A DNA stretch of 5,095 nt. Origin: Roseovarius sp. (GTDB lineage Bacteria; Pseudomonadota; Alphaproteobacteria; Rhodobacterales; Rhodobacteraceae). Made by a program: the position numbers and the translations under genes. Where the stretch lies: NCBI GenBank assembly GCA_023260815.1, contig JALQUE010000373.1, positions 1 through 5,095 of the forward strand. The letters run 5' to 3'. Positions 1 through 5,095 of the stretch are shown piece by piece (positions within the stretch are counted from its first letter, which is position 1; each line of letters starts with the position of its first letter). The notes below the pieces were generated by a model. The model was not told the DNA's origin. It searched no databases and saw only the letters and a list, made by a program, of their open reading frames with translations.

Positions 1-135
1 AAGTTCCTCAATTTTCATAACCTTGTCTAGTAAGTTGATCCCTAGTACATCAAATTTTACGTGACCCAATGCTTCAAGATCAGCCATTTCGAGGGCAGCG
101 ATTTTTTCACCGCCGCTTTTTTGGTCTACCATAGG
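1..135 (-). CDS. Fragment of a DnaE-like (C-family) DNA polymerase III alpha subunit, partial at both ends
   Basis: Reading the minus strand from about base 135 down to base 1 gives an uninterrupted peptide of about 45 residues that continues past the window edge. Its core, ADLEALGHVKFDVLGINLL, resembles the palm-domain segment of bacterial DnaE polymerases (E. coli alpha has a GLVKFDFLGL stretch), in which the Asp of the KFD motif is, from memory, the third catalytic metal-binding aspartate (Asp555). The fragment covers only this segment, so the rest of the protein would have to lie to the left. An in-frame ATG at 130-132 is probably an internal Met, because the whole N-terminal half of a polymerase is missing before it. 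The reading frame stays open to 159 but is stopped by a TAA read from 160-162, inside sequence that belongs to sufT. By hand count the stretch is about 41% G+C, visibly lower than its neighbours, with codons such as GTA, CTA and TTA that are scarce in the genes to the right. It is probably from another genome, such as a phage or a low-GC bacterium. The family assignment rests on one short motif. Confidence 0.55.
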
Positions 136-160
136 GCAAACCTCTTGAAGGCGCGCCCCT
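130..160. other. Composition and coding breakpoint (probable assembly or recombination junction)
   Basis: To the left, the minus strand carries polymerase-like coding sequence; to the right, the plus strand carries sufT. The sufT frame is closed by TAG at 132-134, while recognisable sufT-type coding appears to begin around 138-160. The polymerase frame is closed by a stop read from 160-162. The two partial genes therefore face away from each other and both break inside this interval. No direct repeat, inverted repeat or integrase-type site is visible here, which gives no support to a tidy mobile-element boundary. Confidence 0.6.
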
Positions 161-485
161 TATCGCCCCGTCAAGCACGGATCACCCGCTTTACGACCAG
201 TTGGTCGAAGCGTGCAGGACCGTCTATGACCCTGAAATTCCAGTGAATATCTATGATCTGGGGTTGATCTATACGCTTGAGATCAATGATGAAAACGCGG
301 TCCGCGTGATCATGACCCTCACCGCTCCGGGCTGTCCCGTCGCCGGTGAGATGCCCGGTTGGGTCGCCGAAGCGATCGAGCCTGTGGCAGGCGTCAAACA
401 GGTCGATGTCGAACTGGTGTGGGATCCGCCCTGGGGCATGGACATGATGAGCGACGAAGCCCGCCTGGAACTCGGTTTCATGTAA
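135..485 (+). CDS. sufT: SUF-system Fe-S assembly protein SufT (DUF59/MIP18 family), 5' end missing
   Basis: This is a small cytosolic DUF59/MIP18-family protein that assists iron-sulfur cluster assembly or delivery within the SUF system. Diagnostic segments are YDPEIPVNIYDLGLIY early in the domain, MTLTAPGCPVAGEMPGWV with the conserved Cys in the middle, and PPWGMDMMSDEARLELGFM at the C-terminus. The frame is open from 135, just after a TAG at 132-134, but contains no ATG before the domain. The only usable start nearby is TTG at 201, which would begin directly at the domain and drop about 22 residues (PLEGAPLIAPSSTDHPLYDQ and neighbours) that look like a genuine N-terminal extension. I therefore treat the gene as truncated at the left junction, with only its first few codons lost, rather than as starting at 201. 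It is followed after 29 bases by sufA. In this group sufT normally follows sufS at the end of the suf operon, but that gene is not in the window. Product call is firm; the start is unresolved. Confidence 0.88.
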   Translation, partial: GKPLEGAPLIAPSSTDHPLYDQLVEACRTVYDPEIPVNIYDLGLIYTLEINDENAVRVIMTLTAPGCPVAGEMPGWVAEAIEPVAGVKQVDVELVWDPPWGMDMMSDEARLELGFM

Positions 486-514
486 CGAAATCAAAAGGCT
501 GAAAGGAACTTCTC

Positions 515-865
515 ATGTTCGGCATTCCCGGAAAACAGGCTGTCACCATGACATCCAAAGCCGCCGCGCAGATCGCCAAACTCATGACCAGCGACGGTCA
601 TCAGGGTTTGCGCATCGGCGTCAAGAAGGGTGGCTGTGCCGGTATGGAATACACGATGGAGTATGTGACCGAGGTTGATCCCCATGATGAGGTGGTCGAG
701 CAGAACGGCGCGCGCGTGATGATCGCGCCGATGGCACAGATGTTCCTGTTCGGCACGGAAATCGACTATCAGACATCGCTCTTGGAATCGGGGTTTGTGT
801 TCAACAATCCAAACGTGACCGAAGCCTGCGGATGCGGCGAGTCGATCAAGTTCGAAGGCATGTAA
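515..865 (+). CDS. sufA: A-type Fe-S cluster carrier (SufA/IscA/ErpA family)
   Basis: This 116-residue HesB/IscA-type protein accepts Fe-S clusters from the SUF scaffold and passes them to client apoproteins in the cytosol. The three cysteines that define the family are present: Cys41 in KKGGCAGMEY, and Cys105 and Cys107 in the C-terminal ACGCGES motif. Length fits the usual 105-125 residues. The ATG at 515 is preceded by a good Shine-Dalgarno sequence, AAAGGA at 502-507, at normal spacing. It lies 29 bases after sufT, so it is probably the last gene of the suf operon. SufA, IscA and ErpA are hard to separate from sequence alone; the symbol rests on the neighbouring sufT. No anomalies in the protein were seen. 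Confidence 0.92.
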   Translation: MFGIPGKQAVTMTSKAAAQIAKLMTSDGHQGLRIGVKKGGCAGMEYTMEYVTEVDPHDEVVEQNGARVMIAPMAQMFLFGTEIDYQTSLLESGFVFNNPNVTEACGCGESIKFEGM

Positions 866-920
866 GCTTCGTACCCCAAGCCATTGTAAAAAATAAGATA
901 ATAAGAACGGATCGTCAGAG
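866..920 (+). promoter_or_regulatory. sufA-tpiA intergenic region, possible weak tpiA promoter
   Basis: This 55-base gap contains a markedly AT-rich run at 883-907 (TTGTAAAAAATAAGATAAT and following) in otherwise GC-rich surroundings. The TAAGATAAT part could serve as a -10 element, but no matching -35 is evident at the proper distance. No hairpin followed by a T-run is visible, so nothing argues for termination after sufA. A local promoter, plain read-through from suf, or both remain possible. Confidence 0.25.
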
Positions 921-1667
921 ATGCGCAAACTTGTGGCTGGCAATTGGAAGATGAACGGGACCCGTGCGGACCTTTCGGAATTGCAGGCAATCGTGCAGGC
1001 GCATCCCGCCCCGGGCGTCGACATCGTGATCTGTCCACCCGCAACGCTGTTGTTTCAGGCCGCCCAGATGACGGCAGGCCATGCACCAGATATAGGGGCA
1101 CAAGATTGCCATCCTGCTGCGTCCGGCGCACATACCGGCGACATCTCGGCCCCGATGATTGCCGATACCGGCGCGACAGCCGTGATCGTCGGCCATTCGG
1201 AACGCCGTGAAACCTACAATGAAACCAATGACTTGATCCACGCCAAGGCATCCGCGGCCCATGCCTCTGGCCTGATCGCGATCATCTGCGTCGGGGAAAC
1301 TCTGGCCGAACGGGACGCCGGGCAGACCCTTCAGGTGATCGGGGATCAATTGGCAGGCTCTACCCCGGACGGCGCCACCAGCACGAATACGGTGATCGCC
1401 TACGAACCCGTCTGGGCCATTGGAACCGGCAAGATCCCGACCCTGGATCAGATCGGTGAAGTCCATGATTTCATTCGTGAATTCTTGACCGCACGCCTTG
1501 AATCAGCCGCGTTGGATCTGCGGATTCTGTACGGCGGATCGGTCAAGCCGACCAACGCCGCCGAGATCTTCGCCGTGCCGAATGTGGATGGTGCGCTTGT
1601 CGGCGGCGCCAGTCTTTCCAATGCAGATTTCACACCTATTATCAAAGCATTAGAGGCTACATTTTAA
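921..1667 (+). CDS. tpiA: Triosephosphate isomerase
   Basis: This is a complete 248-residue TIM-barrel enzyme interconverting dihydroxyacetone phosphate and glyceraldehyde 3-phosphate in glycolysis and gluconeogenesis. All hallmark elements are present: GNWKMNG at residues 7-13 with substrate-binding Asn8 and Lys10; the electrophilic His92 in VGHSERRE; the catalytic base Glu162 in AYEPVWAIGTGK, followed by the flexible loop 6; YGGSV at 204-208; and the phosphate-binding GALVGGASL at 224-232. Length is typical for bacterial TpiA (about 245-255). The ATG at 921 gives the canonical N-terminus, but its Shine-Dalgarno region is weak (only AGAG or AAGAACGG nearby). It begins 55 bases after sufA on the same strand, so it may be partly co-transcribed with the suf genes or use its own promoter in the AT-rich gap. 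Its stop lies 4 bases from the stop of the convergent lrp gene. Confidence 0.97.
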   Translation: MRKLVAGNWKMNGTRADLSELQAIVQAHPAPGVDIVICPPATLLFQAAQMTAGHAPDIGAQDCHPAASGAHTGDISAPMIADTGATAVIVGHSERRETYNETNDLIHAKASAAHASGLIAIICVGETLAERDAGQTLQVIGDQLAGSTPDGATSTNTVIAYEPVWAIGTGKIPTLDQIGEVHDFIREFLTARLESAALDLRILYGGSVKPTNAAEIFAVPNVDGALVGGASLSNADFTPIIKALEATF

Positions 1668-1671
1668 GCGT

Positions 1672-2133
1672 TTACAACGGCAGCATCGTGGTTGATTTGA
1701 TCTCTTCCATCGACAAAAGCGCCGTGACGTTATGCACCTTCACCTCTGAAATAAGCGCCTGATAGAACGTGTCATACGCCCGCGCATTGGCCACGCGCAC
1801 CTTTAGAATATAGTCGATATCCCCCGCCAACCGATGTGCTTCCTGCACCTCGGGCCGATCCCGCAAGGCCTGCAGAAACTTGGCCTGCCATGCTGCGTCA
1901 TGCTCGGACGTGCGGATCAGAACAAAGAAACATGCTTCAAAACCAAGGGCTTCGGCATCCAGCAGGAAGGTCTGCTGCTTGATGATTCCCGCCTCCCGCA
2001 TCTTGCGAATCCGGTTCCACACCGGCGTCTTCGAGCTGCCCACGGTCTTGGCAATCTCGTCCAACGACTGCCCCCCGTCCTGCTGCAACTGCACAAGGAT
2101 TTTCCGATCCAGATCATCCAGGCGAACACTCAT
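1672..2133 (-). CDS. Lrp/AsnC-family transcriptional regulator
   Basis: This complete 153-residue protein has the standard Lrp/AsnC plan. An N-terminal winged helix-turn-helix spans roughly residues 5-55: LDDLDRKILVQLQQDG opens it, and SSKTPVWNRIRKMREAGII is the recognition helix and wing. A RAM/AsnC ligand-binding and oligomerisation domain spans about 65-145 and includes RLAGDIDYILKVRV, matching the family's G-x-x-D-Y-x-L-x-V pattern. Such proteins are cytosolic DNA-binding dimers and octamers that usually sense amino acids. The ATG (read from 2131-2133) is preceded on the minus strand by AAAGGGA, which supports this start. It is divergent from cysG across a 146-base control region, so I infer that it regulates the siroheme/sulfite reductase operon, itself, or both. 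The effector cannot be read from sequence; a sulfur amino acid or related metabolite would fit the neighbours but is a guess. Confidence 0.93.
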   Translation of the reverse strand: MSVRLDDLDRKILVQLQQDGGQSLDEIAKTVGSSKTPVWNRIRKMREAGIIKQQTFLLDAEALGFEACFFVLIRTSEHDAAWQAKFLQALRDRPEVQEAHRLAGDIDYILKVRVANARAYDTFYQALISEVKVHNVTALLSMEEIKSTTMLPL

Positions 2134-2279
2134 CTCACGTTTCCCTTTCTTCTTGGAACACCCCAGCTAAACATCGATGCATCTGGAACATATGTTCTTA
2201 ATTCTGCTGCCCTATGGCGCTTATGTGGGAATATTTTCTATATTTAGGGAGAAGTCAAACAGTTCACCGGGGGCACCCC
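2134..2279. promoter_or_regulatory. Divergent control region between the Lrp-type gene and cysG
   Basis: This 146-base spacer is clearly more AT-rich than the flanking genes, chiefly from 2186 to 2254. It should hold the promoters for both directions. For cysG, TATATT at 2239-2244 is a plausible -10 element, but the region 16-18 bases upstream is GC-rich and lacks a recognisable -35, as in activator-dependent promoters. For the regulator no convincing promoter could be picked. A purine-rich AGGGAGAAG near 2246-2254 resembles a ribosome binding site but has no start codon at suitable distance, so it is probably 5' leader. A perfect palindrome lies near the middle (separate entry). Confidence 0.55.
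2186..2197. promoter_or_regulatory. Perfect 12-base palindrome, candidate operator
   Basis: GAACATATGTTC is identical to its own reverse complement and sits in the shared control region, 53 bases upstream of the Lrp-type gene's start and about 40 bases upstream of the candidate cysG -10. Lrp/AsnC proteins bind short palindromes with an AT-rich centre, often in several phased copies, so this is the best operator candidate here. A second AT-rich, imperfectly symmetric patch (GAATATTTTC, 2229-2238) lies about four helical turns downstream. Binding is inferred, not shown. Confidence 0.4.
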
Positions 2280-3674
2280 ATGAAACATTTTCCCGTTTTC
2301 CTCGCGGTCGAGGGTCGTCGGATCGTCCTTTCAGGCGGCGGTGATGCTGCGCTTGCGAAATTGCGCCTGCTGCTCAAGACCGAAGCGCACCTGACCGTCT
2401 TTGCCCCCGCCCCTGCGGCCGAGATGATCGGCTGGGCCGCCGAAGGACGCTTGACCCTTCACCGCCGGGCCATGGAACCAGGCGATGCGCTCTGCGCGGT
2501 ATTGTTTTACGCCGCCAACGAGAATGACATCGAAGACGCGCGCACCAGTGCCATCGCGCGCGCAGACGGCGCCTTGACCAATATCGTCGACAATCTGACA
2601 GACAGCCAGTTTATCACCCCCGCCATCGTCGATCGTGACCCGGTCACGGTCGCCATCGGCACCGAAGGCGCCGCCCCCGTCCTGGCCCGCGCCATCAAGG
2701 CCGATCTGGAGGCGCGCCTTCCCGTCGTGCTTGGCCCATTGGCCCGGATCGGAAAGGCGTTCCGCAAGATGGCGGACATTCTGCCTATGGGCCGCGTGCG
2801 CCGCGATTTCTGGGCGGATTACTACTTCAACGCCGGGCCGCGCGCCATGGAACATGGCGGAGAAACGGCGGTGCAAGCTATGTTGGACGGACTTCTTCAC
2901 CGCCATCGCACCGCGCCCAAACGCCCCGGCCACGTGGCCTTCGTGGGCGCCGGGCCGGGCGATCCCGAGTTGCTGACCCTCAAGGCCCGCAAGGCTTTGG
3001 ACGAGGCGGATGTAGTGATCCATGATCGTTTGGTCACGCCTGAAATCCTTGAACTCGCCCGCCGTGAAGCCACGCTGATCGACGCCGGCAAAGAGGGTTT
3101 CGGCCCTGCGATGACGCAAGACGAGATCAATCGCTTGATCACGGATCACGCGCGACAAGGCGCGCAGGTTGTCCGCCTGAAGGGCGGCGATCCCACTGTT
3201 TTCGGTCGGCTGGACGAAGAAATCGAGGCGGTCGCAGCAGCAGGTATCGGCTGGCATATCGTTCCGGGGATCACGGCGGCGTCGGCCAGTGTCGCGGCCA
3301 TCGGTCAGAGCCTGACGCGGCGCACGCGCAATGGATCGGTCCGGTTTCTGACCGGGCATGACATGGCGGGTTTCGCAGATCACGACTGGAGGGGATTGGC
3401 CCGCCCCGGCGAGGTTGCAGCGATCTACATGGGCAAGAAATCCGCCCGCTTCATTCAAGGGCGTCTCCTCATGCATGGCGCCGACCGGACAACGCCTGTC
3501 ACCGTGATCGAGAACGCCTCGCGCCCGGATCAGCGCATCCTGAGCACCACGCTTGACCAGTTGCCACAGGACCTGAGCGAGGCGGCAATCAGCGGACCGG
3601 CACTGACACTCTACGGGTTGGCCGCACGCGCGGCACAGGCCGAAATTTCAGCATTAGAACAGGAGCTTGCCTGA
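2280..3674 (+). CDS. cysG: Siroheme synthase CysG (uroporphyrinogen III methyltransferase / precorrin-2 dehydrogenase / sirohydrochlorin ferrochelatase)
   Basis: This 464-residue fused enzyme carries out all steps from uroporphyrinogen III to siroheme (E. coli CysG is 457). The N-terminal precorrin-2 dehydrogenase/ferrochelatase module (about 1-210) has GGGDAALAK at 19-27 for NAD, and Asp104 in TNIVDNL, aligning with E. coli Asp104. E. coli Ser128, the phosphoserine position, is Thr128 here (AIGTEGAAP). The C-terminal SAM-dependent methyltransferase module (about 217-455) has VGAGPGDPELLTLKA, Asp249 in IHDRLV and Lys271 in AGKEG, matching the recalled catalytic Asp248 and Lys270, then VVRLKGGDPTVFGR, VPGITAAS and YMGKK. 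After FGR it has LDEE instead of the common GGEE. The ATG at 2280 gives the canonical MKHFPVFL start, with GGGGG at 2269-2273 as a modest ribosome site. The frame also extends to an ATG at 2214, but those 22 residues lie over the putative promoter and look non-coding. The downstream DUF2849 start is 1 base past the stop. Confidence 0.95.
   Translation: MKHFPVFLAVEGRRIVLSGGGDAALAKLRLLLKTEAHLTVFAPAPAAEMIGWAAEGRLTLHRRAMEPGDALCAVLFYAANENDIEDARTSAIARADGALTNIVDNLTDSQFITPAIVDRDPVTVAIGTEGAAPVLARAIKADLEARLPVVLGPLARIGKAFRKMADILPMGRVRRDFWADYYFNAGPRAMEHGGETAVQAMLDGLLHRHRTAPKRPGHVAFVGAGPGDPELLTLKARKALDEADVVIHDRLVTPEILELARREATLIDAGKEGFGPAMTQDEINRLITDHARQGAQVVRLKGGDPTVFGRLDEEIEAVAAAGIGWHIVPGITAASASVAAIGQSLTRRTRNGSVRFLTGHDMAGFADHDWRGLARPGEVAAIYMGKKSARFIQGRLLMHGADRTTPVTVIENASRPDQRILSTTLDQLPQDLSEAAISGPALTLYGLAARAAQAEISALEQELA
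3661..3665 (+). promoter_or_regulatory. Ribosome binding site for the DUF2849 gene
   Basis: AGGAG lies inside the last codons of cysG, 10 bases before the ATG at 3676. It decides in favour of that ATG over the in-frame TTG at 3667, which would sit only 1 base from it. Its position inside cysG suggests translation of the two genes is coupled. Confidence 0.65.
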
Positions 3675-3675
3675 C

Positions 3676-3984
3676 ATGGCTCGTGAATTCACTCCCAAGG
3701 TCGTCACCGCCAACGCGCTGATCGAAGGCGATGTCGTCTACCTTACAGCCGATGATCGCTGGACCCGACACCTGAGCAAGGCCGAGGTGATCACCGACGA
3801 CGCCGAGGCGCAGCTGCGCCTTCTGATGGCACAGGCGCAAACCGAGACGGTCGTGGGTGTCTATCTTGCCGAGGCCGTCGCGGGCGCAAACGGTCCCGAA
3901 CCCGTCCATTTCCGCGAGGCATTCCGGCGCACCGGCCCCTCGAACTACCGACACGGCAAACAAGCGGAGTTGACCGATGTATGA
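3676..3984 (+). CDS. DUF2849 family protein, function unknown, linked to sulfite reductase
   Basis: This 102-residue soluble protein belongs, by my recognition, to DUF2849, a small alphaproteobacterial family commonly found between cysG and the sulfite/nitrite reductase gene. It opens with FTPKVVTANALIEGDVVYL, continues with WTRHLSKAEVITDDAEAQLRLLMAQAQ and VVGVYLAEA, and ends in a basic, Arg-rich tail containing FREAFRRTGPSNYRHGK. There are no cysteines and no His-rich or CxxC motif, so it is unlikely to carry an Fe-S cluster itself. There is no signal peptide or membrane segment. It starts 1 base after the cysG stop and its last 8 bases overlap the cysI start, so it is embedded in the siroheme/sulfite reductase operon. 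A role in maturation, cofactor loading or electron delivery for CysI is a reasonable inference, but nothing in the sequence proves it. Confidence 0.88.
   Translation: MAREFTPKVVTANALIEGDVVYLTADDRWTRHLSKAEVITDDAEAQLRLLMAQAQTETVVGVYLAEAVAGANGPEPVHFREAFRRTGPSNYRHGKQAELTDV
3966..3969 (+). promoter_or_regulatory. Ribosome binding site for cysI
   Basis: GGAG lies within the end of the DUF2849 gene, 7 bases before the ATG at 3977. This supports that overlapping start for cysI and suggests that ribosomes finishing DUF2849 help initiate cysI. Confidence 0.6.
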
Positions 3985-5095
3985 CTATACCGAATTCGAT
4001 GCGGCCTTCGTGGCCGAGCGCAACCGCCAGTTCCGCCAGCAGGTCGAGCGCCGTCTGAGCGGCGCGCTGACCGAGGATGAATTCAAGCCGCTGCGCCTGA
4101 TGAATGGGCTATATCTGCAATTGCACGCCTACATGCTGCGCGTGGCGATCCCCTATGGCACGTTGAGCAGCCGTCAAATGCGCCAACTGGCCCATCTGGC
4201 CGAACGGTGGGACAAGGGCTATGGCCATTTCACCACACGCCAGAACGTTCAATTCAACTGGCCAAAACTGTGCGACGTGCCCGATATGCTGGATGCGCTG
4301 GCCGAGGTGGGCATGCACGCCATCCAGACCAGCGGCAACACCATCCGCAACGTGACCGCCGACCATTTCGCAGGCGCCGCCGCGGATGAGATCGCCGATC
4401 CCCGCCCGGTGGCCGAGTTGATCCGGCAGTGGTCCACCGATCACCCCGAGTTCCAGTTCCTGCCGCGCAAGTTCAAGATCGCGGTGACCGGCGCTGCCGC
4501 CGACCGCGCCGTGACGCGCGCGCATGATATCGGTCTGCAGATCGTGAGCCGCGATGGTCAGACGGGGTATCGCGTGATCGTTGGCGGCGGGCTGGGGCGC
4601 ACACCGATGATCGGCAAGATCCTCAACGATTTCGTGACGCAGGATGATCTTCTGCCCTATCTGGAGGCGGTGGTCAGTGTCTGGAACCTGTTGGGCCGGC
4701 GCGACAACAAGTATAAATCACGCATCAAGATCACCGTGCATGAGCATGGCATCGACGACATTCGCGCCCGCGTCGACGATCGCTTCGCCTTGATCCGGCT
4801 CACATTCACGGGTGTCGATCTGGCGCTGTTCGAGCAGATCAAAACCGCCTTTGCCCCACCCGCGTTTCACAGCACCAGCACGGCAGTCTTCGACACCAGC
4901 TACAGGACCGATCCGATCTTCCGGGCCTGGGCCGATACGAACCTCGCGCCGCACCGTGCGCCGGGTTATGCCATCGTGCAGATCAGTCTCAAGGCGCATG
5001 GCGCGACACCGGGCGACGCCACCGCCGAGCAGATGCGCGTGATGGCCGATCTGGCCGAACGCTATGGCCATGACGAGCTGCGCATCAGCCACGAG
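3977..5095 (+). CDS. cysI: Sulfite/nitrite reductase haemoprotein (CysI-like), 3' end beyond the window
   Basis: The first 373 residues of a siroheme- and [4Fe-4S]-dependent reductase, probably assimilatory sulfite reductase (sulfite to sulfide, six electrons); full-length relatives are about 550-570 residues. It starts with the ferredoxin-like half domain around residues 40-110 (IPYGTLSSRQMRQLAHLAE, then YGHFTTRQNVQFNWP). It continues with TSGNTIRNVTADH and PRKFKIAVTG. Arg88, Arg124, Lys165 and Lys167 align with the siroheme/substrate-binding Arg83, Arg153, Lys215 and Lys217 recalled for E. coli CysI. The second half domain begins around 330 (GYAIVQISLKAHG). The cysteines that ligate the cluster and siroheme fall after the cut, so catalytic competence cannot be checked. 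The frame is intact to the last base. The ATG at 3977 overlaps the end of DUF2849 by 8 bases. Sulfite and nitrite reductases share this fold. Sulfite is preferred because of the gene neighbourhood I recall for this group, but the electron donor (ferredoxin or a CysJ flavoprotein) is not visible. Confidence 0.92.
   Translation, partial: MYDYTEFDAAFVAERNRQFRQQVERRLSGALTEDEFKPLRLMNGLYLQLHAYMLRVAIPYGTLSSRQMRQLAHLAERWDKGYGHFTTRQNVQFNWPKLCDVPDMLDALAEVGMHAIQTSGNTIRNVTADHFAGAAADEIADPRPVAELIRQWSTDHPEFQFLPRKFKIAVTGAAADRAVTRAHDIGLQIVSRDGQTGYRVIVGGGLGRTPMIGKILNDFVTQDDLLPYLEAVVSVWNLLGRRDNKYKSRIKITVHEHGIDDIRARVDDRFALIRLTFTGVDLALFEQIKTAFAPPAFHSTSTAVFDTSYRTDPIFRAWADTNLAPHRAPGYAIVQISLKAHGATPGDATAEQMRVMADLAERYGHDELRISHE

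Noticed and set aside
61..246. Plus-strand 61-codon open frame crossing the left junction
   Set aside because: It runs out of phase through both the minus-strand polymerase-like segment and the start of sufT, and has no recognisable domain. It is a product of the junction.
850..866. Short symmetric elements around the sufA stop (TTCGAA, AAGCTT) as a possible terminator
   Set aside because: They are 6-base self-complementary words without a loop or a following T-run, so they do not form an intrinsic terminator.
491..1466. Several minus-strand open frames opposite sufA and tpiA
   Set aside because: They overlap each other and two well-supported genes, cross gene boundaries, and lack recognisable motifs.
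2172..2183. Overlapping small palindromes CATCGATG and GATGCATC
   Set aside because: Each is only 8 bases and composed of common ATCGAT and ATGCAT hexamers. They lie near the regulator's start but give no stronger operator case than chance.
2214..2279. 22-residue N-terminal extension of CysG from an upstream ATG
   Set aside because: The extra residues lie over the AT-rich promoter-like sequence, do not resemble CysG, and the canonical family N-terminus begins at 2280.
2331..3476. Long minus-strand open frame (381 codons) antisense to cysG
   Set aside because: Long antisense frames are common opposite GC-rich genes. Its peptide is rich in Gly, Arg, Asp and His with no domain I recognise, while the plus-strand CysG match is unambiguous throughout.
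3977..5095. Possible frameshift or pseudogene in cysI, because the frame is cut at the window end
   Set aside because: Reading it codon by codon gives an uninterrupted match to the expected motifs up to the final base; it is simply truncated by the window.

Overview
The window looks like chromosome of a high-GC alphaproteobacterium, most likely from the Rhodobacteraceae/Roseobacter group. I base this on the protein sequences, on the SufT-SufA pair running straight into tpiA, and on the cysG - DUF2849 - cysI order with a divergent Lrp/AsnC gene. The genus assignment is recollection and inference, because no search was run. Almost all of the window is ordinary, densely packed housekeeping sequence.

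Layout. (1) Bases 1 to about 135 are AT-richer than the rest and read on the minus strand as a piece of a C-family (DnaE-like) DNA polymerase, which does not belong with what follows. (2) 135-865, plus strand: a 5'-truncated sufT and a complete sufA, the tail of an iron-sulfur cluster assembly (SUF) operon. (3) 921-1667, plus strand: tpiA, triosephosphate isomerase. (4) 1672-2133, minus strand: an Lrp/AsnC-family regulator, ending 4 bases from the end of tpiA. (5) 2134-2279: the divergent control region between the regulator and cysG, with a perfect 12-base palindrome. (6) 2280 to the window end, plus strand: cysG (siroheme synthase), a small DUF2849 protein and the first two thirds of cysI (sulfite/nitrite reductase haemoprotein), packed as one operon with a 1-base gap and then an 8-base overlap.

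How the genes work together. CysG makes siroheme from uroporphyrinogen III. CysI needs siroheme coupled to a [4Fe-4S] cluster to reduce sulfite to sulfide (or nitrite to ammonia), so cofactor maker and cofactor user are co-transcribed. DUF2849, whose role is unknown, sits between them and is probably translationally coupled to cysI. The Lrp-type gene is the obvious candidate regulator. SufT and SufA on the left supply Fe-S clusters in general; their closeness to a Fe-S/siroheme enzyme is probably coincidental, since tpiA and a convergent gene separate the two blocks.

The most unusual thing here is the junction near base 135-160, where the sufT start is lost and a foreign-looking polymerase fragment in the opposite orientation abuts it. 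Because it lies at the extreme end of the window, an assembly chimera is at least as likely as a real rearrangement. I found no RNA genes, CRISPR arrays, insertion sequences or convincing intrinsic terminators, and no previously undescribed multi-gene system.
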